Origin: Acidobacteriota bacterium
GTDB lineage: Bacteria; Acidobacteriota; Terriglobia; Acidiferrales; UBA7541
DNA: 32,255 nt
Direction of reading: 5' to 3'
Assembly (NCBI GenBank): GCA_003223215.1
Contig: QHYH01000228.1
Span: forward strand, 1 to 32,255
The translations under genes and the position numbers were made by a program. The notes under the pieces are model-generated. The model saw only the letters and a list, made by a program, of their open reading frames with translations. It searched no databases and was not told the DNA's origin. Of this stretch, positions 32,119 through 32,255 are shown in pieces (the first letter of the stretch is position 1; each line of letters opens with the position of its first letter).

Positions 32119-32255
32119 GTGTACTGTCCCGTAATTGATTAGACACATAGTCCCACTTATAAGTAGACAGAGTGGCACCTCTGTGCTATGTATCTCCCCA
32201 TGGCGAAAGTTCCTCCCATCGTTAACTTATCCGCAGAAGATCAGGCGCAATTGGT
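32119..32255 (+). mobile_element. Second IS630-type element, left end (truncated by window)
   Basis: Begins GTGTACTGTCCCGTAATTG directly after a TA dinucleotide (32117-32118), the usual IS630 target, inside the first IS630 transposase fragment. A hairpin ACAGAG/CCTCTGT at about 32168-32184 lies before the ORF. The rest is outside the window. Confidence 0.6.
32200..32255 (+). CDS. IS630-family transposase, N-terminus only
   Basis: MAKVPPIVNLSAEDQAQLV opens like other IS630-type transposases and runs off the window. The position fits an ORF close to the element's left end. Only 19 codons are visible, so the assignment rests mainly on context. Confidence 0.55.
   Translation, partial: MAKVPPIVNLSAEDQAQL

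Noticed and set aside
1-32255. CRISPR array, rRNA, origin of replication or riboswitch
   Set aside because: No regularly spaced direct repeats with spacers, no rRNA words, no DnaA-box cluster and no riboswitch core was noticed on either strand.

Overview
The window looks like a chromosomal accessory region of an Acidobacteriota bacterium. The phylum is inferred from a broken PadR regulator followed by the start of an ADOP-type ABC permease (a gene pair typical of that phylum), the 3' part of a large Oar/CarboxypepD_reg-type TonB receptor, a carboxypeptidase-regulatory-like membrane protein, and DUF302, CHAD and DUF6510 genes. Mobile DNA and gene debris make up most of the window. At least a dozen genes are truncated or frameshifted, usually by one- or two-base indels.

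Layout. 1-1214: IS with a DDE transposase, cut by the window edge. 1215-4900: an integration graveyard around an intact tRNA-Thr(CGT). It holds a serine-hydrolase remnant, a DUF433/DUF5615 toxin-antitoxin pair, many partial tRNAs that start or stop at the anticodon arm, and a tyrosine integrase split into two divergent pieces. 4900-6290: DUF6510 with the tail of its FAD oxidoreductase partner, then a frameshifted CHAD protein. 6481-8693: DUF302 protein and a lipoprotein-like L,D-transpeptidase. 8851-9608: NUDIX/nitroreductase chimeric debris. 9738-10055: a fold-back (MITE-like) element. 10101-10973: TacA/TacT-like toxin-antitoxin operon. 11187-12896: an IS carrying a transposase plus a coupled four-helix membrane passenger, abutting a TonB-receptor remnant. 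14344-18838: AraC-type regulator, then a run of exported genes (di-heme peroxidase-like protein, TonB_C-like protein, CarboxypepD_reg protein). 18796-21340: glycosidase remnant, fragment of the second IS type, and a second copy of the first IS.

21341-28681 (minus strand) is the main functional block. An Rrf2-type regulator is followed by an RND adaptor, then one 1536-residue ORF that fuses an HAE1 RND pump to a NodT-type outer-membrane factor through an internal lipoprotein signal, then a SnoaL-like protein and a DinB gene cut by the IS. Matching AT-rich sites upstream of the regulator and of the adaptor suggest control by the Rrf2 protein. A fused pump and outer-membrane factor would be made 1:1, and the topology allows release of the outer-membrane part by lipoprotein signal peptidase.

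28970-32255: ADOP and PadR remnants, a tRNA-Asp 3' half, a VbhA/Fic module with a frameshifted Fic gene, a BrnT/BrnA module whose promoter would give a nearly leaderless transcript, and two nested IS630-type elements at the edge. Family names rest on recognition of protein motifs in the sequence; no database search was run.
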